A stretch of 64,000 nucleotides of DNA from Daphnia pulex (taxonomy: Eukaryota; Arthropoda; Branchiopoda; Diplostraca; Daphniidae), in NCBI RefSeq assembly GCF_021134715.1, contig NC_060022.1, forward strand, positions 5,275,001 through 5,339,000. Direction: 5' to 3'. The first letter of the stretch is position 1. The number at the start of each line of letters is the position of its first letter. Made by a program: the position numbers and the translations under genes. Below are positions 46,571-58,408 of this stretch, one piece after another. Under the pieces are notes generated by a model. The model worked only from the letters and a program-made list of their open reading frames with translations, was not told where the DNA came from and did not search any database.

Positions 46571-49500
46571 TCTCTGAAGCTTTCCTTCGGCGTGGGGATC
46601 ATGCACTGTCGGTGCTGTGGCACCAAACACACAGTCCCCAACACAAGCAGTCGGATCGTTTTACCCCCTTGACTTGGCCCAGAGGAAAAAGCCGCTTCGA
46701 CTTCCACTCGGCGAATAGTATCACAAGGGCCCCCACCATGTTTATACTACTGATTTCGTCCCTTTATGGTACTCCCAAGACTACCGGAAGGATAGTACAG
46801 CAGCAAATAGTAACAAAAAAAGAAAAGTAGCATAGAGACAGACACACACACACAATCTCCCTCAGAAATGAAAATACACACACTCATATAATTATCCAAC
46901 AAATTCATAAAGACTGTCGGCTAAAATGTGATCGATCGAGACAGAAATATTAATCACAAAGTATGCAAAGCAGCGGCCCAACCCTCCAGCCTTTGGACGA
47001 TACAGTTTTTATTAGAAATATAAACAGAAACGGGGTAAAATTACATTTTAGAATCTAAGCGGCGAAGCCAGAAACGAAAAAATATTAAAACTTTCCACAT
47101 GCAGAAAGAAGTGGGGAGGGAGTTAATCATTTGATCAAGTTACATAAGCCGAGATTAGAATGTTTCAACAGCAACATTAGTGTCTTATAACCAAGCAAAA
47201 GTCTAGACTTCAATGGGCAATCTCACACTGTTTCCGAGAGAAATTTTCCACTTAGAAACACATAAACGTCCCTGATCTACCACCACAAGAAATAACGTAG
47301 ACTCTGTAGGCCATTCAAAGAACTGGAAAAAATATGTCTGACTAAAGCCGGAAGGCATAACCTTACTGGGAGAAAGATGGACGGCGACCGAAAATACCAG
47401 TTTTTTTTTTAAATTTTTGTTTTCTTCTTCCTTTTCTTATCTACCGACAATGTTACTATAGCCCATCAGGGTCATGCACATCAGACTTTCTGTGTTGGTA
47501 TATCGGTAATACTTTCATCTAATCAACAAAACCGCTTCCCGCCCGGGGAAAAAAATCGATTGGCTGCCAAACTAAGTCACGATGACGCAAATTTTTTCTG
47601 ACGTGCACCGTGCAAATGTCAAACGAAAACAAAAGCGCTTCGTTCCGTAATCTGTCAAATCACCATTTAAAATAAAATAAAAATAAAAAGACTTTTTTAA
47701 AGCGAGCGGGAAGATGGAACGATTAAGGTCGTCTAAAAGATCAGGGCTCTTCTTTCGGGGCGGGTGAAGTCATACCCCGCATTCGGAATAGATTCCTCCC
47801 GCTGTGCGAAACACAAAATGCAGAGCTCCAGTGTTGGAAACTCCCGCAGAGTGCGCGCATCTAATACGTCAGCCATTCGGCGAAGTAAAAAAGAGGAACA
47901 ATGTCAGTCAAAAAGAAAAAGAGAGGATATCCATGTACGTATAAAGTTGTTATTCGTATGGGAACTAGTGCACACTAACTATACTGCTGCACAGTATATA
48001 CTCGTACCTATAAGATGATGAATTCTATTGTACACACATACAACAAGACAATAAAAATGAAATGCGGGCCAAGATGGAAGGGAGTGTATAGCGGAGCTGG
48101 AATCGCACTACTATAGTCACAAAGTGTATAGCGCGGAGAAGGGCGGTGAGTCCCGGCACATTCGGATTGGGTACACAAAGCAATGAGCGAGAGGAGGCCT
48201 CAAGTAAAACGCTGTTGCTAGGGTCCTACACCGCCAACCCTGAAGGCCAACACACGGCTGGCAGCGGTCCAAAAAGGCTCGGGGGAGATCCGAGGATTTC
48301 GCCAAAAGAGAAAAAACAAAAAAACAAAAAGAAAAGAAAAAACACATTCGAACGTGAAATACAACAAAACATTTTTTGCGACACACACACTCTCATGTGT
48401 GTAGAGAGAGCCCAACGGACACGTCGGATAATGTCTATAGAACGCGATTTTCTATCTTGAAGAAAAAATAGAAAAAAAACCTTCCCATCAATCTGACCAC
48501 CGTCTTATTGCCTTGAAGGGACAAGGTTAGCATCACAACAACAATAGCTGGGCAGTGGCTTTATATATATAGGACATGGCAAGTCGTCAGCAGGAGCGGT
48601 CGATACGGATGGAAAGGTTTGCAGCAGCTCCTTCGCCTTTTAAAAAAGAAACTGCTGCTGCTGCTGCTGGGGGAGATCTGTTTCGTCCCAACCTTCAACA
48701 TCGCATCGGTGCGAGATTTATGACAAGATATTGTAGCGAAAAAAGAAGAGGACCCGACAAGACGACACAATGCCGAAGATCGAAATAGATCCAAAGTCTC
48801 CAGAGAGAGAATGAGAGAGAGAGAGTGTGTGTGGGACCGAAATAGTCAATGCGGACCCATTTTCTCTTACTACGACCAGTTTTGATACTGTCGCCGGTGA
48901 GTCCCATTGCCAGCACACACACAAATTACATTCACCCAGGGAGAGAAATAGGGCACGGAGCATTTTTTCTTTACTCCCTCCTGTTCCAGCGGTGGTGCAA
49001 CTCGAGCCCTTCTGTCATGGGAGACGGGCAGGAAAAAACAGAAGGTCGAGTTAGAAACTAAGCAGGGAAGAAGACGATTGAGGGTTAAAAGCAATAACGG
49101 ATCATGCGAGGCCAGGAGAACACATCTTTGGACAGCCGCCCAAAACAATCACGCCATTTTCTATCCATAAAAATGCCGGGGACTGGGCCGAATGGATGAC
49201 GAATTCCCTCCTTTGCTTCGGATGAAACCGCGAAAAAATAGCCCAGCGCGTCACACTTCCTGCATACTAGAGAAGCTACTATGTAAAATAGCATTGGCCA
49301 TCAATAAAAAATCAGCACAGTATGTGTAGTTAGCTGCTGCAAACATGCGAAAATGCACAAGGTTGCCGGAAGAGTTGTGTGTTTGTCAGCGGGTCTTAAG
49401 TTACCCCAGCTGTCAATACACTGCGGGCAGACCCCACACACACACACACACTCTACGTTAGAAAGTAAGTAGCGGTGTGTCCAAGTCAAACAAACAAAGT

Positions 49501-50030
49501 CCGATTCAATTGATTATTTCATCTCCCCCCATCCAAACAAACCGCCAAGAAAACAAAAGCCAGCACGGCGATTGATACAGAATTTATCATTTTCTTCATC
49601 GACCAAGAAATAAAAAAGGTAAAATAAAAACACCGTGGTAGGAGGAAGATATGTGCATGTTATAGCCGAACGGAATTTCAAGTGAACACACACACACACA
49701 CACATGGGTCACGCTTCGAATCCCTCGAGCTATTCGACCGCATTCCCGAAAATATTTGCATGACTCGAGGCGCTGTGAAAAATATAACAAAATAAAAAGC
49801 AACTACCCCTACCGCAGTAGTATAGTGGGAATAATAATAATATCCGGCAAAACTTTCTTTGCAATTCACGTTTCGCTTATTATGATTTAACCCATTCAAA
49901 GTGAAAAATAAGTAAGCTTGTTCGTGCGTAATATCGTGTAATCTCAAATATAAAAATTTTAAAAATAAAGAAACGAGAAATGAAAGAAAAAGAAAAAAGA
50001 AAAGAAAAAAGGATTTTTTGAACCGAGATG
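46571..50030. other. proximal upstream region of dsx-B, no gene seen
   Basis: No supported coding frame. CA tracts lie at 49435-49451 and 49686-49704. A minus-strand TATA-like word (CTATATATATAAAG) near 48563-48575 points toward dsx-B and could mark a start site. By analogy with Daphnia magna this is where a promoter-associated noncoding RNA would be sought. Confidence 0.35.
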
Positions 50031-50043
50031 CTCGCAAATTCTT

Positions 50044-50355
50044 TCATTGGTTCCTACGTCGACCAATAGGCGAAATGGCACATCAGTTTGTGTTGTTAGT
50101 CGGGGTCCCGGTTCCTACACGCCATTTCCCCTCCCCTCTTTCCCGTGACACGTGGAGAGACTAGTAGTCACGCACATGCATACACAAGGATCTCCGCTGC
50201 TGCTGCTGCTGCTGTTTTCGCTTCTACTATTACTACACCATCGAGGTAACTGCAATTTATAATAGCCCCCCTGCGGTAGCAACAAAATGCGGATCCAATC
50301 CGGCTTCATTCAGTCATTTGTTCCAACAATGATGAAATCTAAGCAATTGAATTTG
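50044..50355 (+). promoter_or_regulatory. duplicated noncoding block, proximal copy
   Basis: Colinear with 60890-61180. Shared parts in order: TCATTGGTTC, six bases, CGACCAAT (50044-50067); a C/T-rich stretch into GACACGTGGAG (50147-50157); AGTCACGCACA with CATGCA (50166-50180); GTAGCAACAAAATGCGG (50276-50292); then CCAATC and CAATTGA. It holds paired CCAAT boxes and a CACGTG E-box. A (TGC)n run (50197-50214) is special to this copy. The ATG at 50287 opens different frames in the two copies, so conservation is not at the protein level. Confidence 0.6.
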
Positions 50356-50959
50356 TTTTCGAAATCACTGATGCAGAGTCAACAACAGAGTATAATATAC
50401 CCAATCCTATATATTGTTCTATCCGTTAACTTTCACCATTATTGGAGGGGGAGGATGGATGGATGCTGCCATGCTGGATGGGCGAGCAATGGCAGAGAAA
50501 TAGATTCTAAAATGGCTGCACACATAAAAATAAAATACAAAAAAAAGGGATGCGCTTCGAATTACAACCTAGTTGAAAGTGGGCGTGACCCTCTTTTCTT
50601 CTTCTTCTTCTCTCAGCTTTCACTCCACATGGATGGCAGGTGCTCATTCGACTTGAACGAATAGAGATACGTCTCCTCATCTTGTTCTGAGGGAGGTCGG
50701 CATGTCAAGCCATTCCTCCTGCCCTTCGTTATGATTACTATAGAAATTGACAACGACCCTGACGGCATCAAAAAAACTTTTTTGACATTTCGATCAAACT
50801 CAATTTTAAAATAACTCGAAAATAACTCGAAAAAAAGTGGAAAGATTTTTTTGTTTGGTTTTTCTTTCTTTCTTCTAAAAAAACCCCATCCACACACGCG
50901 ATGGTAATGGCAGAATGGGGCCCCTATGGCATCCATTATGTGGCTCAAAGATATATATA

Positions 50960-50981
50960 CTGGGCGAGAGAGAGAGAGAGA
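50960..50981. repeat. (GA)n tract
   Basis: A GAGAG tract in the dsx-B upstream region. One of several GAGA runs there (also near 48808-48822 and 61068-61082). Confidence 0.7.
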
Positions 50982-51229
50982 GGCTGGCGCCGCCATATCA
51001 GCCGAGCGCTAAGCGCGCAGACCCCAGCAGGACGCGTAGATCCGAATAAACTGTTTGAAAGCCTGTAAGGAATGAAAATGAATTGGAATCGTCAACGATG
51101 GTAGTAAATGGAATATATATATGCAGCAGTTCTCTCGTCTCTCTCCTCGCTGGCCTTTCACACCCCCCTCAACAGCTAGGAGGCTATTATCAAAGCGACG
51201 AGAGACAAGCTCAGTCGACATTCCGACTT

Positions 51230-51330
51230 TTCAACCAACTTCTCGCTCTCCTATGAGCTCCTTTTATATCAACAACGCAGAGGCTACGTGGCACAAATGA
51301 AGAGGAATGACCGACAAAACCTGATTGGTC
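51230..51330 (-). promoter_or_regulatory. TATA/CCAAT promoter candidate facing dsx-B
   Basis: TATAAAAG on the minus strand (51261-51268) with a CCAAT box (CGACCAATCAGG) about 60 bases upstream and an expected start site near 51237. A 70-codon minus-strand frame begins with ATG at 51221, with no recognisable product. It could be an upstream promoter of dsx-B or of a noncoding RNA. Confidence 0.35.
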
Positions 51331-53423
51331 GGATGGGGGACGGCGAAGAAATTCTCTCTTTTCTCTCACAAAGAAGAACAACAAGAAACCACCATCGATT
51401 TTCTCGTTCTTTCTCAATGCCACCACCACATCGTCTTTGTCTTGACGGCTCCTACAACATTCTCTAGCGCTCCTTTTCGCCCGGCTCCTTGCAAGTTACC
51501 CAATGAATAGTTGTCGAGCAAGAGGAAGAAATGTGTATGATTACAACAAAACCCACCCGTGTGTGTGTGTTTGTGTGCTGTCTATCTGTTTCAACCGTTT
51601 TGACACAAACAGAATACAAGTTTTTTTTATCTCTTTTTTCCCAGATAACTTCCAGTTCAACGCGGTCCAACTTACCCATCGTCGTGTGTAACAGGAAAGA
51701 AGGAAAAGGAAAAGAGAAAAAAAGTGGCACGCACATATCCTATAAGTATGACTATGTAGCCAGTCATATTGATGTAATGACATGAAGAAAAACTTTACGG
51801 GGAACCAATGGGAAAGTTTCAATAAATAGGAGGGGGGTCGAGAGATTGTGTAGCCTTCCTACCCAAAGTATTTTGTCTGCTATCATATCAACAGTGATGG
51901 GAAACATATCAACAAAGCAGCAGGAGGGTGGCCGTGGTGGTAAGGGGTGAGCGGCCCTCACATCTGCTGATGTAATCGGATCAAAGAAAAACTTTGGACC
52001 ATAAAAGAAGAAGAAGAAACTCTTACGGACGACAACTACACGGTGCTGCTGCCCTATTTTCGACAAACTTGGCAAGAGCGTCAACAAGTTCACTCGTCCG
52101 AATAAAACCCAGGGTGGGGTGAGTCGCAACATGCCCGTCCGTTCACGACCATTGAATCCATCCAGTTGGGTTGAGTTGGGTTGGGGGGTGATGTTTTTTT
52201 CTCTCTCTCTCTTTCTTTCATGGTCCCTTACGAATCGTTCGTCGTCGTTACAGATGGCGTGAAATCCCTCGCTCAAAGTTTTCAAAAGGAACAATACGGA
52301 GAGCAACACAAAATATCATTAGCGACGGTTCGCTTCCTGAATAATAATTAAAGGGATCAGATAAGAAAAGAAGAAAAAAAAAAACTTTCGTGTGGCCGGA
52401 ATTTACCCTCCCTCCTGGAAGGAAAAACAATTTTTGTTTTGTAGTTCGTCGTAACAATCAATGGCCTCGGCCCGTAACCAATTCCAGGCGTGCGGCATCT
52501 AACAACCACCTTTAAGACCATCTGCACACAGGATGATCTAAACACCTTGGCTTAACCGCACGCATGGCACCTACCCTGCCTGGAACATATCGTACCCCCC
52601 TACCTACCTGGAGCGCCAATAACACTGACGCACCCAGCGTTATTAACGTTATAACAATGTAGTTATATAACGATTTCCCAGCTACTACAACTACGTTCAA
52701 TAGGTTACGAGTTACACAATGGGAATTTGTTTTTTTCTCTCTCCATGACGCGCCTCTTTCATTCGCTTCAGTTTCATTAAACAAACGCTCTAGTTTATGA
52801 CCTCAGATTCCGTGACATCAATGAGCCATTACATTCGAGTTTTAGTTTGTTTTTTTATTTATTTAGTACTACTCATTTCGGCTATAAAAACAGGAGCTAA
52901 AGACATTGGTGATTTTCCCTAAAAAATAAAGTTGACGATTTCAATTGTTAGGCGAGTTCTTCTTTCAGTAAGAAAGAAGAAAAAAACTTTTTTTTTGTTT
53001 GCCGGGGCTCGACGATAATAAATAACACACACACACAAGTTGACGCGTTCTATACTCATTGAACTATCCCCAATCCCAGCCGGTCCAGGATCCGCCCGCC
53101 TTGCCCGCCTCTTTTCGTTTTCCCTTTGAACTTGCCGGAGAAATACAAAACAAAATAAAAAGCTTGTTCTTCTTCTTCTTCAATTCCCCAAGTGGAAGAG
53201 AAATAAGAATTCATTATCAACAGGGCAGACTAGTCGTTATCGCCACGACGACCAAAAAAGAGACCTCCAAAAAGGAATTATCATCGACTCAATTATTTCC
53301 TACACCCCCCCATGCACAACCCGCCACCCACCAGAGTTTTTTTTTCAATAAGTTCTTGAATGAAAAATTCTATTCTAAAATTAACGACGAACGAAACCCG
53401 AGGATAGAGAGACTACGCTGGCT

Positions 53424-55408
53424 GCCATTTTGATTTCTTTTTCTCTCTCCGAACGACAGATGAGATTACACGGGGGGAACGTGATCAGATGGGTAGGAAA
53501 AAGAAACTTTTGTATCCAATCAAAATCCAAACTACATAATCTAATTACACTCACATTCGATGGGCTGGTGCCACAGTTTTTTTCGGTGTCGTTTTTTTTA
53601 ATATCCCAAAAGAAAAGTCTATGCGTAGTTTCTAAATGCGTAGCCATGGCAGCCATGTTTCACCGTAGACTGTCGGGATCGTAGCCCCTACACACGAATT
53701 TCTTCACGCTGCCCGAGGGGCCCTAGAGCATCAAAAAGAATTGACTTGGCGAAAAAAAAAGTTGCATCAACGCCATCTGTATATGGGGACCCGATATAGC
53801 GAGCGCGCCGCGTATATATTTTTATCTGCTTGATATCGTAGCAGAGGCCATTTTGGTTGCCTAGATAGTGGGCTAATAACTTAAGCCACTCTCAAGGACT
53901 TTCTCTCTCTCACACTTGTTTTCAAAAATACTGTGATTAAATAACAGATGCGACCAACAAAACAAAAAAAAATAAAATAAATATGCGCATTGATATCTGG
54001 AGGGCATGGCACGGTTGCTATTATTCGAAATCGTTCGTTCAAAATTCGCTGGGTTTTTTCTTTTTCTCTTAAGCAACGGCTTTTCTTCTCTAGGTGGATG
54101 CGTTGGTGGTGTTGTTGTTGCTAGGCAAAAGCAATTTGCTAAACCCTCTCCTCTATCGGCAGAAGGGAATCTGTAGATTGCCATCACATGGGGATGTCAG
54201 ACTCTCTCTTTCTTTCTGGGCTTGAATAATGTTTCAGCTTGATTGCCAGAGTATCGTAAAGTTAGTTGTCGCGCTGTGTTTTTTCCCGACTTTTTCCATT
54301 TTCTTTTCTTTTAACGCCCGAAAAATATATAAGAAGGGTGGAAAAGTTGCATTCAACGACCATATCCCCCTTTGGCGACTATTACTGAATCTATAAATAA
54401 ATATACAGTACACACACAGAGAGAAACAACATACAAAACATCATGATTGAACTTATCGAATTTCCCCTAACCCATCCTTCTTTGGCTTTGGATCGATATG
54501 ACGTAATAAGTCTTGATGGCCGAGGAAGATTGGATTGAAAGGTAAGTTGAGGATAAAGAAGAAAAGAAAATAATTCGCTTGGCTGAACGATCCCAGTCTA
54601 AAATGGTTTGCCATTTCCTCCATTTTGTTTTCTTCTTTCCAATTTTTTCTTTTTTCAAATGAAAATAAGTTTACACACTAATGGATAGAATCGCTTTAGT
54701 TGAGTGGCTTGATAAAAGCCGTAATAAATGTCCATGGAATATATATTTATATTGAGTTGGAATTGTCACTTGGGTATTTCGAAATCAATAATGTTTTTCG
54801 TTGCAATTCAAAAAGTTTTTTTTTTCAAACAAGAATTTATCGTTTTTTTTTCCATTTTGGGAAAAGATAAAAGTTTGACAAGAAATTTGTGAAAGTGAGC
54901 GGAATCTAGTTTGAGTTTTCCTGATAACTTTGCACGTTCCACTAGGCAAAGACGCCGCCATGCCATTTTGACATTGTTAACCGATAGAGCAGCTTTCCTG
55001 CCAAACTAGTCGAGAGAAAAAAAGAGACCGCAAAGATTGTGGTTGGAATAAAAGTAAAATAAAGCATCCATTGGTTGCAATAATTTGCAAGCAAAGCAAA
55101 ATGAAATAAAAGTCAATTTCAGAGAGACACACACCACGACCAAACTTGACGAAAAAGTTGTGAAGCCGTCGGCAAGCCAAGAAAACAGAAACATTCCCCC
55201 AGCTAAAATCAAATAGTTTTGAAAAGACTTACATTTTGACGTGACGTTCATTCAATTGGCGGAATATATATTTTCTGCATAGCGACACGGGATTGATTTT
55301 TCAGTGCAATAGTTTAACAGGGACACACACACACACACACAGGGATTTTCAAGTGGGTTTCACTCGAGGGTCACACGCGCTTCGTGTTATGCTCGGCGGC
55401 CATTTTGG
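53424..55408 (+). promoter_or_regulatory. cluster of GCCATTTTG words (Pho/YY1-like)
   Basis: GCCATTTTG occurs at 53424, 53848, 54962 and 55399, with GCCATGTTT at 53652 and an inverted GCCATTTT at 50509. The core matches the Pleiohomeotic/YY1 site. GAGA tracts lie in the same territory. Four exact 9-base copies within 2 kb are far more than expected by chance. Confidence 0.4.
55323..55341. repeat. (CA)n microsatellite
   Basis: A pure CA dinucleotide tract. Confidence 0.85.
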
Positions 55409-58389
55409 ACGCCGCCAGGGATGAGAGTAAACAGCAACCTCTGTGTTCTCAAAAGTTTTCTGGGGGGAAACTTTTTTGGGACCGAGTTTTTGTAGTTAGT
55501 ACATTGATCACTCGACGCTATAAAAAGCTATTTATCATACGCTTGCCGTTCTAACGACTGCTAAATTGATAAAACTAAGCTTATGGCCCCCGTCATCTTA
55601 CTTCTTTTGGGAAAAAAAGAAAGAAAAGAAAATGAACACTTTTAGATGCTGTTTAGCATTCGCGTTAAGGCGCTCCGAAACGACAGTGAATAACAGGACA
55701 AATGGCTACCAATTATGGCGTTTAAAATGAAAAGATACAACCCATTTGGATGATGCAAATACGTTTGTTCACCTTCGGCGCCATTACCGTTTCCCAAAAT
55801 TTGAAAGCTCAAAACATTATTTGCACGCGGCAAATACAAACTCTCGCTACTACTGAACTCGGTCCCGACCCGCAGACTCACGACGTATTTAGAGACACCT
55901 GTCAATTAGTGTGTGTGTGTATGTGTTGTTGTCCATTAATCATAGAGATTGGACATCTTGCATTCGCGATGATTGGCATCCAATGCATGCAACAAACACA
56001 GAGCGGCGTATTTCTTTTTTTGAAAATTGTTCCCGCTTAATAACTATCGACTTTCCTCCCCGGTCGTGATACGCTGTTAACCCAAGAGCCGGTTTTGTAT
56101 CCTTCTTTATCCACATGTGATGTGAATCATTCTCGAGTTACTGCATTCGCCATTATCTTAATAACGCGCGCAAAAACTTTGGCAGGTGAAATCGCATTTT
56201 AGTTTCAGGATCTTGGCGAGGCCAGTTCATTTAACACCTTTCTAGAGTGCGTGGGCAGGTGGAAAAGATTCCACGTCTATAAACTTTCGAAGGTTATGTC
56301 GCCCATAACCACGTATATGCACTATATATATACGCGGCTATAAGCTCGCTCCTGAGCTAGGATCGAAAATAACGTCGAAAACTTTTGCTCATTTCTAAAA
56401 TGGTGGAATTTGTAACATTTTCTTTCCGGCTGCAACAATTTTGACGACGTGCAAAAGTTTACGACCCAGTCTACCACCACCACCAGCTCGAGTGAGTCTG
56501 CGTGCACTTCACTTTTGAGAAACAATCCCAAGAATTCGCCTTACATTTATGCGACATCCCAAGCGAATATTGAAAAAGAGAGTTGCTTCCACAAGGTAGC
56601 GACGACGATATTTCTACCCAACTCGAAGAAGAAGAATTCCCACATGTTTTGGGCCAATGTGACTCACGTCGGCATCCCTCCAGAGTGATTTACGGTCATT
56701 CAAAGCATCCTTGGCTTCGAATATACATTACAATACACACTCCTAGGCTTTTGTGTGTGCCATTTTCCAGGGCGAAAAAAATTACGTGAAAATATATGAA
56801 GAGTCGAAATTGTGCAGTCACCGAAATATGATAATTACATGCATCCTACAAAATCGAAAATAGCGGTAGTGATGCACACACACAATCTATCGGAAGTCGG
56901 GGATAGAATGTGCAAATCTAATACTCGAAAAACTTTCTAAACGTAACTCAACCCTATCGACAGCGAGTGGGCACTTATCTATATCAAATTAGAATTTTCG
57001 GTTCAGCCGAGGAAAGCCACACTGGCCAGAGGATCATATAATTGTGTGGGACTCGGTTACAGTCTATAAAAGTTGTTGGAAATAACCAATATTTGGCACG
57101 GCCCGGCCACATCCTTGAAGAAAATAAAATAAACACCCAAAAGTCCTATTTTTTTTTCTTTTTAATGACGCCCAGAAAAGAAGACGAAGACGACGGCGAC
57201 CGAAGAAATAACACCCCGTAAAGATATGTTCATTTCGTCCGCCATATTCATCTCGTTCACTGGAGCATATAAATTATTGCAAGATCACTGACTGACTGAC
57301 TACCAGCCCTCTAGCTACTACGACTTGTCTTCAACACGTTTTAAAATAAATTTCTGACGAAAAAGAAAAAAAAATCTTTCGATCGTCGGTTGTTACCCAA
57401 CACACAAAAAAGTAAGAAGAAAAAGAATAATGAGATTGCTTAAAAAGCGATTCTTATTACATGAGTCAATAATGGCCTAACAATTTCTTTGTCAGAAACC
57501 ACAGGAAAACAAAGACCAATTTTTTTCGTCTTATTTTCTCGAGAGGGGCAATCAAAAAGCAACGGTTTTGGCTCGCAATGCGGAAAGAAATGCCACAGAG
57601 GGTATTCCGTGTACGTTTGTGTGTGTTAAAAATAAAATAAAAGATTTCTTTCACGTTGTTGCTATGCAAACAAAAACACATGGCAAAATTTTGGAAAGAA
57701 GAAAGAAAAAAAAAGAAATCCCCCCCGAAACGGCCCCGGAACAAAACGAATCCACCGTTTGTTTGCCAAGAAAATGAGTAGAAAAATCACAAATGACGAG
57801 TTTTGAATCGCATAGATTATATGACTTCATGGTCTGTCATTTAGATCATTATCCCGGTCATTTCATTCGTCTTTTTCCCCTGCCCAGTGTCTGTGTGTGT
57901 GTGTGATACCCCCCCACTGGGCTTTTTCCTATTGCCTATATAAGCTACGTGGATTTTCTGTGTTTAATTCCATCAACTCAGACCGTGAAACATTGAGGAG
58001 CTTGAATTAATCCTTTTGATGGACGCACACACGCCGCCTTTCAGATATATTACTTGCCGCCCCGGGTCCACGATCTGCACGAGCACCCTGGGCGCGTGCA
58101 AATTAACTCGTCAGATGTAAAATTGCGCAAAAAAGCGAAAATAAAAAAAGAAGCCTTGGTCAAAGAGAGAAAGAAAGAGAAAAGAACAAAAACGACAAAG
58201 ATTTGATTGCGAATTTTATAGAAATGGCAAACAATTTCAATTGTTTTTACTCCATGCGAAATTGAAATTTGATTCATCATCTCATTTCCTTGGCGTGTTC
58301 AAAATCGAGGAGCGCAGGTAGCCGGAGATTGAATCTTGAAAGGGAAACCCGATACTCTCTTTGTTTTCTTGCCAGGAAACTGTAGATGA

Positions 58390-58408
58390 ACACACACACA
58401 CACACACT
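58390..58408. repeat. (CA)n microsatellite
   Basis: A pure CA dinucleotide tract. Confidence 0.85.
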
